Translations under genes and position numbers: made by a program
Origin: Actinomadura barringtoniae
Lineage (GTDB): Bacteria; Actinomycetota; Actinomycetes; Streptosporangiales; Streptosporangiaceae
DNA: 64,000 nucleotides
Assembly (NCBI RefSeq): GCF_017573505.1
Contig: NZ_JAGEOJ010000006.1
Location: 372,001-436,000 of the forward strand
Direction: 5' to 3'
Shown: one piece after another, positions 57,745 to 64,000 of the stretch
How the letters are laid out: each line of letters opens with the position of its first letter
Numbering within the stretch: position 1 is the first letter of the stretch
The notes under the pieces: generated by a model
What the model was told of the DNA's origin: nothing
Databases searched by the model: none
Seen by the model: the letters and a program-made list of their open reading frames with translations, nothing else

Positions 57745-58779
57745 GTGACCGCGGCCACACCTCCGTCCCGCGCGGCGACCATGGACGACGTCGCGACGCT
57801 CGCGGGCGTCTCGGCGATGACCGTGTCGCGCGTGCTGAACACCCCGGAGAAGGTGGCGGCCGCGACGCGCACCCGGGTGCTGGCGGCGGTGCGCGAACTG
57901 GACTACCGCCCCAACTCGGCGGCGCGGATGCTGGTCACCGGCCGGTCCGGGGTGCTCGGCGTGGTCAGCTTCGACACCACGCTGTACGGCCCCGCCTCCA
58001 CGCTCTACGGCATCGAGCAGGCGGCGCGCGACGAGGGCTACACCGTCAGCATCGTGAGCCTGGGCGGTCTGACCAGGTCCGCGATCGAGGACGGCGTGGA
58101 ACGGCTGCGCGCCCAGGCCGTGGACGGCGTCATCATCATCGCGCCGCACCGGTCGGCCGCCGACGGGCTGCGCGGGCTGCCGCCCGCCTTCCCGGTCGCG
58201 GTGGTCGGCGTCGGCGACGACCTGCCCGTCCCGGTGGCCGCCGTGGACAACCGCGCCGGCGGCGAACGGGTCACCCGCCACCTGCTCAGCCTCGGCCACG
58301 AGACCGTGCACCACATCGCCGGGCCGTCGGACTGGATCGACGCGAGCGAACGCGTCGAGGGCTGGCGCGCGGCGCTGGAGGCGGCGGGGCGGCCCGTGCC
58401 GCCGCCGCTGACCGGCGACTGGAGCGCCCGTTCGGGCTACGAGCAGGGCAAGCTGCTGGCCGCCGACCCCGAGGTGACCGCGGTGTTCGCCGCCAACGAC
58501 CCGATGGCGCTCGGCCTGATGCGCGCGCTGCGCGAGGCCGGCCGGAGCGTCCCCGGGGAGGTGAGCGTGGTGGGCTTCGACGACGTCCCCGAGGCCCCCT
58601 ACTTCGCACCCCCGCTGACCAGCGTCCGGCAGCCGTTCGGCGAGGTCGGGCGGCACGCGTTCGGCCTGCTGCTGGACCGCATCGCCGACCCCGAGTCCCT
58701 GGCCGCCGCCAACCGGCCGCGCCGCACCGTCGAGCCCGAACTGGTCGTCCGCGAGAGCACCGCGGCCCGAGCCCGCTGA
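57745..58779 (+). CDS. LacI-family regulator of the sugar-acid operon
   Basis: 344 residues from a GTG after AAGGGGG. HTH: ATMDDVATLAGVSAMTVSRVLNTPEKV; effector domain with LGVVSFDTTLYGPASTLYGIE, VDGVIIIAPHRSAADGL, AVDNRAGGERVTRHLLSLGH and VSVVGFDDVPEAPYFAPPLTSVRQP. It precedes the dehydratase-dehydrogenase-transporter operon by about 100 nt in the same direction. The palindrome TGTTAGCGCTAACA upstream of that operon, and degenerate copies before its own gene, point to it as local and autoregulated repressor. Confidence 0.9.
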   Translation: MTAATPPSRAATMDDVATLAGVSAMTVSRVLNTPEKVAAATRTRVLAAVRELDYRPNSAARMLVTGRSGVLGVVSFDTTLYGPASTLYGIEQAARDEGYTVSIVSLGGLTRSAIEDGVERLRAQAVDGVIIIAPHRSAADGLRGLPPAFPVAVVGVGDDLPVPVAAVDNRAGGERVTRHLLSLGHETVHHIAGPSDWIDASERVEGWRAALEAAGRPVPPPLTGDWSARSGYEQGKLLAADPEVTAVFAANDPMALGLMRALREAGRSVPGEVSVVGFDDVPEAPYFAPPLTSVRQPFGEVGRHAFGLLLDRIADPESLAAANRPRRTVEPELVVRESTAARAR

Positions 58780-58818
58780 CCCGCCCACCCCACCAGGAGC
58801 CCCGTGAACGCGCCTCGA

Positions 58819-58832
58819 TGTTAGCGCTAACA
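58819..58832 (+). promoter_or_regulatory. Operator TGTTAGCGCTAACA upstream of the sugar-acid operon
   Basis: A perfect 14-bp palindrome 55 nt upstream of the dehydratase start, in the ~107-nt gap after the LacI gene. It shares the T-N3-AGCGCT-N3-A form with the CebR box and the TCGA-type operator. No clear -35/-10 could be placed. Confidence 0.85.
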
Positions 58833-58886
58833 CAAGCAATCGCTAGCTATCACTCACCCACCGGACCCCATCGGAGGAGGCCCGCC

Positions 58887-60041
58887 GTGCGCATCACCAA
58901 GATCGGCACCCATGTCGTGGGGACCCCCTGGCGGAACCTCACGCTCGTGACCGTCCACACCGACGAGGGCCTCACCGGCGTCGGCGAGGCCCGGATGCTC
59001 GGGCACACCGACGCCCTGCTCGGCTACCTCGCCGAGGCCGAGCGGCGGCACGTGCGCGGCACCGACCCGTTCGACATCGAGGACCTCGTCCAGCGGATGA
59101 AGTACGGCGACTACGGCCGCGCCGGCGAGATCGTCATGTCCGGCATCGCCTGCGTCGAGATGGCCTGCTGGGACATCGTCGGCAAGGCGCTCGGCCAGCC
59201 GGTCTGGCGCCTCATGGGCGGCCGGGTCCGCGACCGCGTGAAGGCCTACGCCAACGGCTGGTACACCGTCGACCGGACGCCCGAGGAGTTCCACGAGGCC
59301 GCCAAGCGCGTCGTCGACCGCGGCTACCACGCGCTGAAGCTCGACCCGTTCGGCGCGGGACGGCTGGAGCTGGACCACGACGAGACGATGCGCTCGATCG
59401 GCCTGGTGGAGGCGGTACGCGACGCCATCGGCCCCGACCGCGAGCTGCTGGTGGAGATGCACGGCCGCTTCTCCCCCGCCACCGCGATCCGGCTGGCCGG
59501 GCTGCTGGAGCCGTACGCGCCGAGCTGGCTCGAGGAGCCCTGCCCGCCCGAGAACCTGAAGGCCCTGGCCAAGGTCTCCGCGCACACCGGCCTGCCCATC
59601 GCGACCGGCGAGCGCATCCACGACCGGTTCGAGTTCCGCGAGCTGCTGGAACTGCAGGCCGCCGACATCATCCAGCCCGACGTTGGGCACCTGGGCGGCA
59701 TCGGCGAGGTCCGCAAGCTCGCGGCCGCCGCCGAGGCGCACTACGTGCTGGTCGCCCCGCACAACGTCGGCGGCCCCGTGCTCACCGCCGCGACACTCCA
59801 GCTGGGCGTCTGTGTGCCCAACTTCAAGATCCTGGAGCACTTCAACGACTTCGCCGACGCCCCCGTCAAGAGCGTCGCGCGCGGCCTCCCCGAGGTCGTC
59901 GACGGCCACTTCGCCATGCCCACGGCGGCCGGGCTCGGCGTGGAGCTCGACCTGGACGCGGTGGCCGAGTTTCCGCGCCAGGACGCCGACTTCGACCTGT
60001 TCGAAGAGGACTGGCACCTGCGCAGGGGGAAGAGCCGGTGA
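58887..60041 (+). CDS. Enolase-superfamily sugar-acid dehydratase-like protein
   Basis: 384 residues from a GTG after CGGAGGAGG. N-terminal capping domain (ITKIGTHVVGTPWRNLTLVTVHTDEGLTGVGE) and MR/MLE-type barrel. Visible catalytic positions: KxD-type ALKLDPFG, EMHGRFS (metal ligand, Glu rather than the commoner Asp), EEPCPPEN, GERIHDRFEFRE and APHNVGGPV (His). The pattern is close to galactonate/gluconate-type dehydratases, producing a 2-keto-3-deoxy acid. The substrate is unassigned. The stop overlaps the dehydrogenase start (GTGA). Confidence 0.85.
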   Translation: MRITKIGTHVVGTPWRNLTLVTVHTDEGLTGVGEARMLGHTDALLGYLAEAERRHVRGTDPFDIEDLVQRMKYGDYGRAGEIVMSGIACVEMACWDIVGKALGQPVWRLMGGRVRDRVKAYANGWYTVDRTPEEFHEAAKRVVDRGYHALKLDPFGAGRLELDHDETMRSIGLVEAVRDAIGPDRELLVEMHGRFSPATAIRLAGLLEPYAPSWLEEPCPPENLKALAKVSAHTGLPIATGERIHDRFEFRELLELQAADIIQPDVGHLGGIGEVRKLAAAAEAHYVLVAPHNVGGPVLTAATLQLGVCVPNFKILEHFNDFADAPVKSVARGLPEVVDGHFAMPTAAGLGVELDLDAVAEFPRQDADFDLFEEDWHLRRGKSR

Positions 60042-61045
60042 GCCGATCGGTGGTGGTCGACCGGCCCGGCCGCTCGCACCTGGACGAGGCCGAGCCGCCC
60101 GCGCCCGGACCGGGCGAGGCGCTGGTCCGGGTCACCGCGGCGGGCCTGTGCGGCAGCGACCGGGAGCTGTTCGACGGCACCCGCCCGGCGGGCTTCGTCG
60201 CCTACCCGATCACGCCGGGCCACGAGTGGTCCGGAACGGTCACCGCACTCGGCGAGCAGGCCGACCCCGCGCTGCTCGGCGCGCAGGTGGTGGGCGAGGG
60301 CTTCCGCGGCTGCATGGCGTGCGCGCCGTGCCGCAACGGCTCCCCCAACCTGTGCCTGAACGGCTACGACGAGACGGGGTTCACCCGGCCCGGCGCGTTC
60401 GCCGACCAGCTCGTCCTGCCCACCCGGCTGCTGCACGTGCTGCACCCCGGCGCCGACCTGAGGGCCGCCGCGCTCCTGGAACCGGCCGCGGTGGTCGCCT
60501 CGGCGGTCCGCCACGCGGGGCTGCGCCCCGGGGACACGGCGGCGGTGGTCGGCGCGGGCACGCTCGGCGTCCTGGCCCTGCAACTGCTCGCCGCCGCCTC
60601 CCCCGCCGCACTCGCCGCGATCGACCTGCGCCCGGAACGCGCGGAGACGGCGATCGCGGCCGGAGCCACCACGTTCCTGCACCCCGACGAGGTCACCGAG
60701 GCGGCCTTCGACGTGGTGGTCGAGACGGCGGGCGCCCTGCGCACCGCGCACACGGCTGTCGCGCTGGCGCGGCGCGGCGGCCGTGTGGTCCTCACCGGCA
60801 TCCCCGGCGACGCCTCCGACACCGTGCCGACCTCGCTCCTGGTCACCCGCGCCCTCACCCTGCACACCGTCTTCGGCGCGGGCCCCGCCGACTGGGCGTA
60901 CGCGGTCCGCGCGTTCGACAGCGGCGTGCTGCGCCCCGCCGCCCTGATCACCCACGAGCTCCCGCTGACCGAATTCGAGAAGGCCCTGGCCCTCAGCGCC
61001 TCGCCCGGTGCGGGCAAGGTCCTGCTCCGCCCCGACCTGGACTAG
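60038..61045 (+). CDS. Zinc-dependent medium-chain alcohol/polyol dehydrogenase
   Basis: 335 residues. Catalytic zinc ligands in GLCGSDRELF and GHEWSGTV; structural zinc cysteines in CMACAPCRNGSPNLC; NAD(P) motif VVGAGTLGVLAL. Resembles the sorbitol/L-idonate/galactitol dehydrogenase group, and would oxidise a sugar or polyol to feed the neighbouring dehydratase, though direction and substrate are unknown. GTG overlaps the upstream stop. Confidence 0.88.
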   Translation: MSRSVVVDRPGRSHLDEAEPPAPGPGEALVRVTAAGLCGSDRELFDGTRPAGFVAYPITPGHEWSGTVTALGEQADPALLGAQVVGEGFRGCMACAPCRNGSPNLCLNGYDETGFTRPGAFADQLVLPTRLLHVLHPGADLRAAALLEPAAVVASAVRHAGLRPGDTAAVVGAGTLGVLALQLLAAASPAALAAIDLRPERAETAIAAGATTFLHPDEVTEAAFDVVVETAGALRTAHTAVALARRGGRVVLTGIPGDASDTVPTSLLVTRALTLHTVFGAGPADWAYAVRAFDSGVLRPAALITHELPLTEFEKALALSASPGAGKVLLRPDLD

Positions 61046-61052
61046 GAGAACG

Positions 61053-61970
61053 ATGAACGGCACCCCCCGCCGGCCCGGCGAGCACGCCCTGCGCGAACTG
61101 GGCTTCCCCGAGCGTCCGGCCCCGGCGCCGACCTCGTCCGCGGCGTTCCCCGACGGAGGCCTGTGGCGCACCGAGCTGCCCTCCTGCGAGGGACCGGCGG
61201 TTCTTGAGGCCGTGCTGGCCGAGAGCGAGCGCCTGGAGGTCCCGCTCCACCGCATCAGCCAGGGCAGCGGCGTCTGGATGCTCACCGACGCCGAGATCTC
61301 CGAGATGGTCAAGGGCTGCGCCGAGCACGGCATCGAGCTGTGCCTGTTCCTCGGCCCGCGCGGCAGCTGGGAACCCGGAGCGGGCGGCCGCGACTACCCC
61401 TCGTCCGGTCCGCGCGCCCGCGGCCGCGACCAGCTCGCCCAGTGCGTCGAGGACGCCGAACGCGCCGTCGAGCTCGGCGTGCGCTGCCTGCTGGTCGCCG
61501 ACGAGGGCGTGCTGTGGACCCTGGACAGCCTGCGCGAGGCGGGCCGCCTGCCCGCCGAGACCGCGTTCAAGGTGTCCGCGCTGGTCGGCCCGGTCAACCC
61601 CGCCTCGTACGGCGTCTGGGAACGGCTCGGCGCCGACTCCATCAACGTGCCCAGTGACCTCACCATCGCCCAGCTCGCCGAGATCCGCGCGGTGAGCGAG
61701 ACGCCGATGGACTTCTACGTCGAGGCCCCCGACGACCTCGGCGGCTTCGTCCGGATGTACGACGCCGCGGAGCTGATCCGCTGCGGCGCGCCCATCTATC
61801 TCAAGTTCGGGCTCCGCAACGCGCCCGGCATCTACCCCGTCGGCCGCCACCTCGCCTCCGCCGCCGTCGACAGCGGCCGGGAGCGGGTACGGCGCGGCCG
61901 GCTCGTTCTGGACACCCTCGCCCGGCTCGGGGCGGACGGCGGGATGTCTCCGATCACCACCCACCCCTGA
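61053..61970 (+). CDS. Conserved protein of unknown function in the sugar-acid operon
   Basis: 305 residues from an ATG after AGGAGA. I do not recognise a named family. The alternating strand/helix pattern suggests a TIM barrel: an N-terminal strand-helix unit (VPLHRISQGSGVWMLTDAEI), GIELCLFLGPRGSW, GVRCLLVADEGVLWTL, AFKVSALVGPVNPASYGVW, SINVPSDLTIAQLAEIR and MDFYVEAPDDLGGFVR. Conserved-looking acidic residues (E in AEHGIELC, D and E in ADEGV, E in YVEAPDD) could be catalytic. Its place between dehydrogenase and transporter suggests an aldolase-like, isomerase-like or lactone-processing step; that is inference only. Confidence 0.8.
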   Translation: MNGTPRRPGEHALRELGFPERPAPAPTSSAAFPDGGLWRTELPSCEGPAVLEAVLAESERLEVPLHRISQGSGVWMLTDAEISEMVKGCAEHGIELCLFLGPRGSWEPGAGGRDYPSSGPRARGRDQLAQCVEDAERAVELGVRCLLVADEGVLWTLDSLREAGRLPAETAFKVSALVGPVNPASYGVWERLGADSINVPSDLTIAQLAEIRAVSETPMDFYVEAPDDLGGFVRMYDAAELIRCGAPIYLKFGLRNAPGIYPVGRHLASAAVDSGRERVRRGRLVLDTLARLGADGGMSPITTHP

Positions 61971-61981
61971 AGGAGAACGTC

Positions 61982-63118
61982 ATGAGACTCGGGCGTTTCA
62001 CCACCGTCGTGTCCGCCGCGTCCGCCCTCGCCCTGACCCTCACCATGTCGGCGTGCGGCTCGTCGGAGAAGAACATCGACAAGGCGCCGAAGCCCGGCGC
62101 CGCCAAGGGCGCGCTGATCGGCGTGACCATGCCGACCAAGTCGTCCGAACGCTGGATCCGCGACGGCAACGCCCTGCGGTCCACCCTGGAGAAGCTCGGC
62201 TACAAGGTGGACCTGCAGTACGCCGAGGACGACATCCCGACGCAGGTCAGCCAGGTCGAGAACCAGATCACCAAGGGCGCCAAGGCGCTCATCATCGCCT
62301 CGATCGACGGCAAGGCGCTGACCAGCCAGCTGCAGCAGGCCGGGGACGCCCACATCCCGGTCATCTCCTACGACCGGCTGATCCTGCGCAGCCCGAACGT
62401 CGACTACTACGCCACGTTCGACAACTTCAAGGTCGGCGTGCAGCAGGCGACGTCGCTGCTCATCGGCCTGAAGCTGAAGAACGCCGACGGCTCGGACGGC
62501 AGCGCCAAGGGCCCGTTCAACGTCGAGCTGTTCGCGGGCTCGCCGGACGACAACAACGCGCCCTTCTTCTTCAACGGCGCCATGTCCGTCCTGAAGCCCT
62601 ACATCGACAAGGGGACCATCAAGGTCAAGAGCGGCCAGACCGACTTCAAGACCGTCGCCATCCTGCGCTGGAAGCCCGAGGTCGCGCAGAAGCGGATGGA
62701 GGACCTGCTGACCAAGACCTACCGCAGCGGCGCGAAGGTGGACGGCGTGCTGTCGCCCTACGACGGGCTGTCCATCGGCATCCTGTCGGCGCTGAAGAGC
62801 AACGGCTACGGCACCGGCAGCCAGCCCTACCCGGTCGTCACCGGGCAGGACGCCGAGGTCGCCTCGGTCAAGTCGATCATGGCCGGTGAGCAGTACTCCA
62901 CCATCTTCAAGGACACCCGGCTGCTGGCCACCGAGGCCGCCAAGATGGCCGACACCGTCCTCAAGGGCGGCAAGCCGCAGGTGAACAACACCAAGGACTA
63001 CGACAACGGCGACAAGGTCGTGCCGACGCAGATGCTGCAGCCGGTCATCGTCGAGAAGTCCAACATCCAGACGTCACTGGTCGCCAGCGGCTACTACACG
63101 CAGGCGCAGCTGGGCTGA
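61982..63118 (+). CDS. ChvE-like monosaccharide ABC transporter binding lipoprotein (CUT2)
   Basis: 378 residues. Lipoprotein signal with lipobox SAC (Cys25). Periplasmic-binding-protein type-1 fold: IGVTMPTKSSERWIRDG, DDIPTQVSQVENQITKGAKALIIAS, ISYDRLILRSPNVDYYATFDN and VTGQDAEVASVKSIMAGEQYST. These match the ChvE/multiple-monosaccharide (xylose, arabinose, galactose) binding family, different from the CUT1 proteins elsewhere in the window. Starts 11 nt after the unknown gene, after AAGGAGA; the ATPase gene starts 2 nt after its stop. Confidence 0.9.
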   Translation: MRLGRFTTVVSAASALALTLTMSACGSSEKNIDKAPKPGAAKGALIGVTMPTKSSERWIRDGNALRSTLEKLGYKVDLQYAEDDIPTQVSQVENQITKGAKALIIASIDGKALTSQLQQAGDAHIPVISYDRLILRSPNVDYYATFDNFKVGVQQATSLLIGLKLKNADGSDGSAKGPFNVELFAGSPDDNNAPFFFNGAMSVLKPYIDKGTIKVKSGQTDFKTVAILRWKPEVAQKRMEDLLTKTYRSGAKVDGVLSPYDGLSIGILSALKSNGYGTGSQPYPVVTGQDAEVASVKSIMAGEQYSTIFKDTRLLATEAAKMADTVLKGGKPQVNNTKDYDNGDKVVPTQMLQPVIVEKSNIQTSLVASGYYTQAQLG

Positions 63119-63120
63119 CC

Positions 63121-64000
63121 ATGGCCGACGACGCGATTCTGCGCATGCAGAACATCACCAAGTCGTTCCCCGGCGTGAAGGCGCTGCAGGACGTCGACCT
63201 CACCGTCGCGGGCGGCGAGATCCACGCGGTCTGCGGCGAGAACGGCGCCGGGAAGTCGACGCTGATGAAGGTGCTGTCGGGCGTCTACCCGCACGGCTCG
63301 TACGACGGGGAGATCCTCTTCGCCGGCGAGCCGTGCCGGTTCGGCGGCATCCGCGACAGCGAGTCCTGCGGGATCGTCATCATCCACCAGGAGCTGGCGC
63401 TCTGCCCGCAGCTGTCCATCGCCGAGAACATCTTCCTCGGCAACGAGCAGGCGCCGCGCGGGCTGGTGGACTGGAACCGCACCAACCACGAGGCGGGCCG
63501 GCTGCTGGAACGGGTCGGGCTGCCGGAGAACCCGGTGACCCCGATCGCCGAGCTCGGCGTCGGCAAGCAGCAGCTCGTCGAGATCGCCAAGGCGCTGTCC
63601 AAGCGGGTGCGGCTGCTGATCCTGGACGAGCCGACCGCCGCGCTGAACGACGAGGACTCCGCGCACCTGCTGGACCTGGTGCGCGGGCTGCGCGACGACG
63701 GCATCACCTGCGTGATCATCTCGCACAAGCTGAACGAGGTGCTGTCGATCGCCGACCGGGTCAGCATCCTGCGCGACGGCCGGATGATCGAGACGCTGGA
63801 CCCCGCCGCCGGGGAGGTGACCGAGGACCGGATCATCTCCGGGATGGTCGGCCGCGACCTGGAGCATCGCTTCCCGCCGCGCGAGCCTGACATCGGCGAG
63901 GAGGTGCTGCGCATCGAGGACTGGACGGTGCACAGTACGGCCCAGCCGGACCGGGCCGTCGTGTCGGGCGCGAACCTGAACCTGCGCCGGGGCGAGATCG
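63121..64000 (+). CDS. Sugar ABC transporter ATPase (MmsA/XylG-like, CUT2), cut by the window edge
   Basis: The first 293 codons are present and the frame is open to the edge. Walker A GENGAGKST, signature LGVGKQQLVEIAKAL (a Q-rich variant usual for CUT2 proteins) and Walker B LLILDEPTAAL; the second half-ABC domain begins near residue 265 (EVLRIEDWTVHSTAQ). MmsA-type ATPases have two ABC domains and about 500 residues, so the C-terminal half lies beyond the window, likely followed by a MmsB permease. It is the only ATPase gene for the five sugar transporters in the window. Confidence 0.93.
   Translation, partial: MADDAILRMQNITKSFPGVKALQDVDLTVAGGEIHAVCGENGAGKSTLMKVLSGVYPHGSYDGEILFAGEPCRFGGIRDSESCGIVIIHQELALCPQLSIAENIFLGNEQAPRGLVDWNRTNHEAGRLLERVGLPENPVTPIAELGVGKQQLVEIAKALSKRVRLLILDEPTAALNDEDSAHLLDLVRGLRDDGITCVIISHKLNEVLSIADRVSILRDGRMIETLDPAAGEVTEDRIISGMVGRDLEHRFPPREPDIGEEVLRIEDWTVHSTAQPDRAVVSGANLNLRRGEI

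Overview
The window is very GC-rich and densely coding, with ATG, GTG and TTG starts, many 1-4 nt stop/start overlaps, and gene families typical of filamentous actinomycetes: a DUF397/Scr1-type regulator pair, a MEDS-domain anti-sigma protein, a DUF574-type methyltransferase, a SigE-type ECF sigma factor, CBM2-bearing cellulases and LacI-family CebR regulators. A cellulolytic member of the Streptosporangiales (Thermomonosporaceae/Streptosporangiaceae type) or a Streptomyces relative fits best; the genus cannot be fixed from the sequence alone. No rRNA, tRNA, CRISPR array or prophage was seen.

Layout. 1-3.2 kb: small actinomycete genes (a clipped gene, a Uma2 nuclease-like gene, a RlaP-type nucleotidyltransferase, a DUF397 gene with its XRE regulator, a divergent ATPase-like anti-sigma gene). 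3.2-12.4 kb: starch/maltose module, with a secreted alpha-amylase divergent from a MalE-F-G-like transporter, then an alpha-glucosidase, a LacI regulator and a ureohydrolase. 12.5-14.9 kb: PAP2 phosphatase, alpha/beta hydrolase and a broken Uma2 gene. 14.9-20.8 kb: the cellobiose operon cebE-cebF-cebG-bglC-cebR behind a perfect CebR box. 20.9-23.8 kb: MEDS anti-sigma protein, methyltransferase and secreted SGNH lipase. 23.9-33.6 kb: a divergent xylan module (binding protein, two permeases and GH10 xylanase on one side; LacI, GH3 and GH43 on the other). 33.6-41.3 kb: secreted cellulases GH6, GH5 and GH48, with a second CebR-like regulator and two more CebR boxes. 41.3-56.3 kb: a probable xyloglucan module (GH35, GH3, LacI, GH1, a YicI-type GH31 and a transporter) split by a TnpB element. 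56.4-57.6 kb: ECF sigma factor whose ribosome binding site lies inside a CebR box, plus a membrane partner. 57.7-64 kb: LacI-controlled sugar-acid operon (enolase-superfamily dehydratase, zinc dehydrogenase, unknown protein, ChvE/MmsA-type transporter) that runs off the right edge.

Together, secreted enzymes (GH6, GH5, GH48, GH10, GH13, GH35, GH3) cut plant polysaccharides outside the cell. Four CUT1 transporters import the oligosaccharides. Intracellular GH1, GH3, GH43, GH31 and GH13 enzymes finish digestion, and each block carries its own LacI repressor. None of the four CUT1 systems has an ATPase gene, so a shared MsiK-type ATPase elsewhere is expected. Three operator types in the window have the same form, T-N3-AGCGCT-N3-A, and differ only in the outer bases (TGGG, TCGA, TGTT). 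This suggests a family of related but insulated LacI switches.
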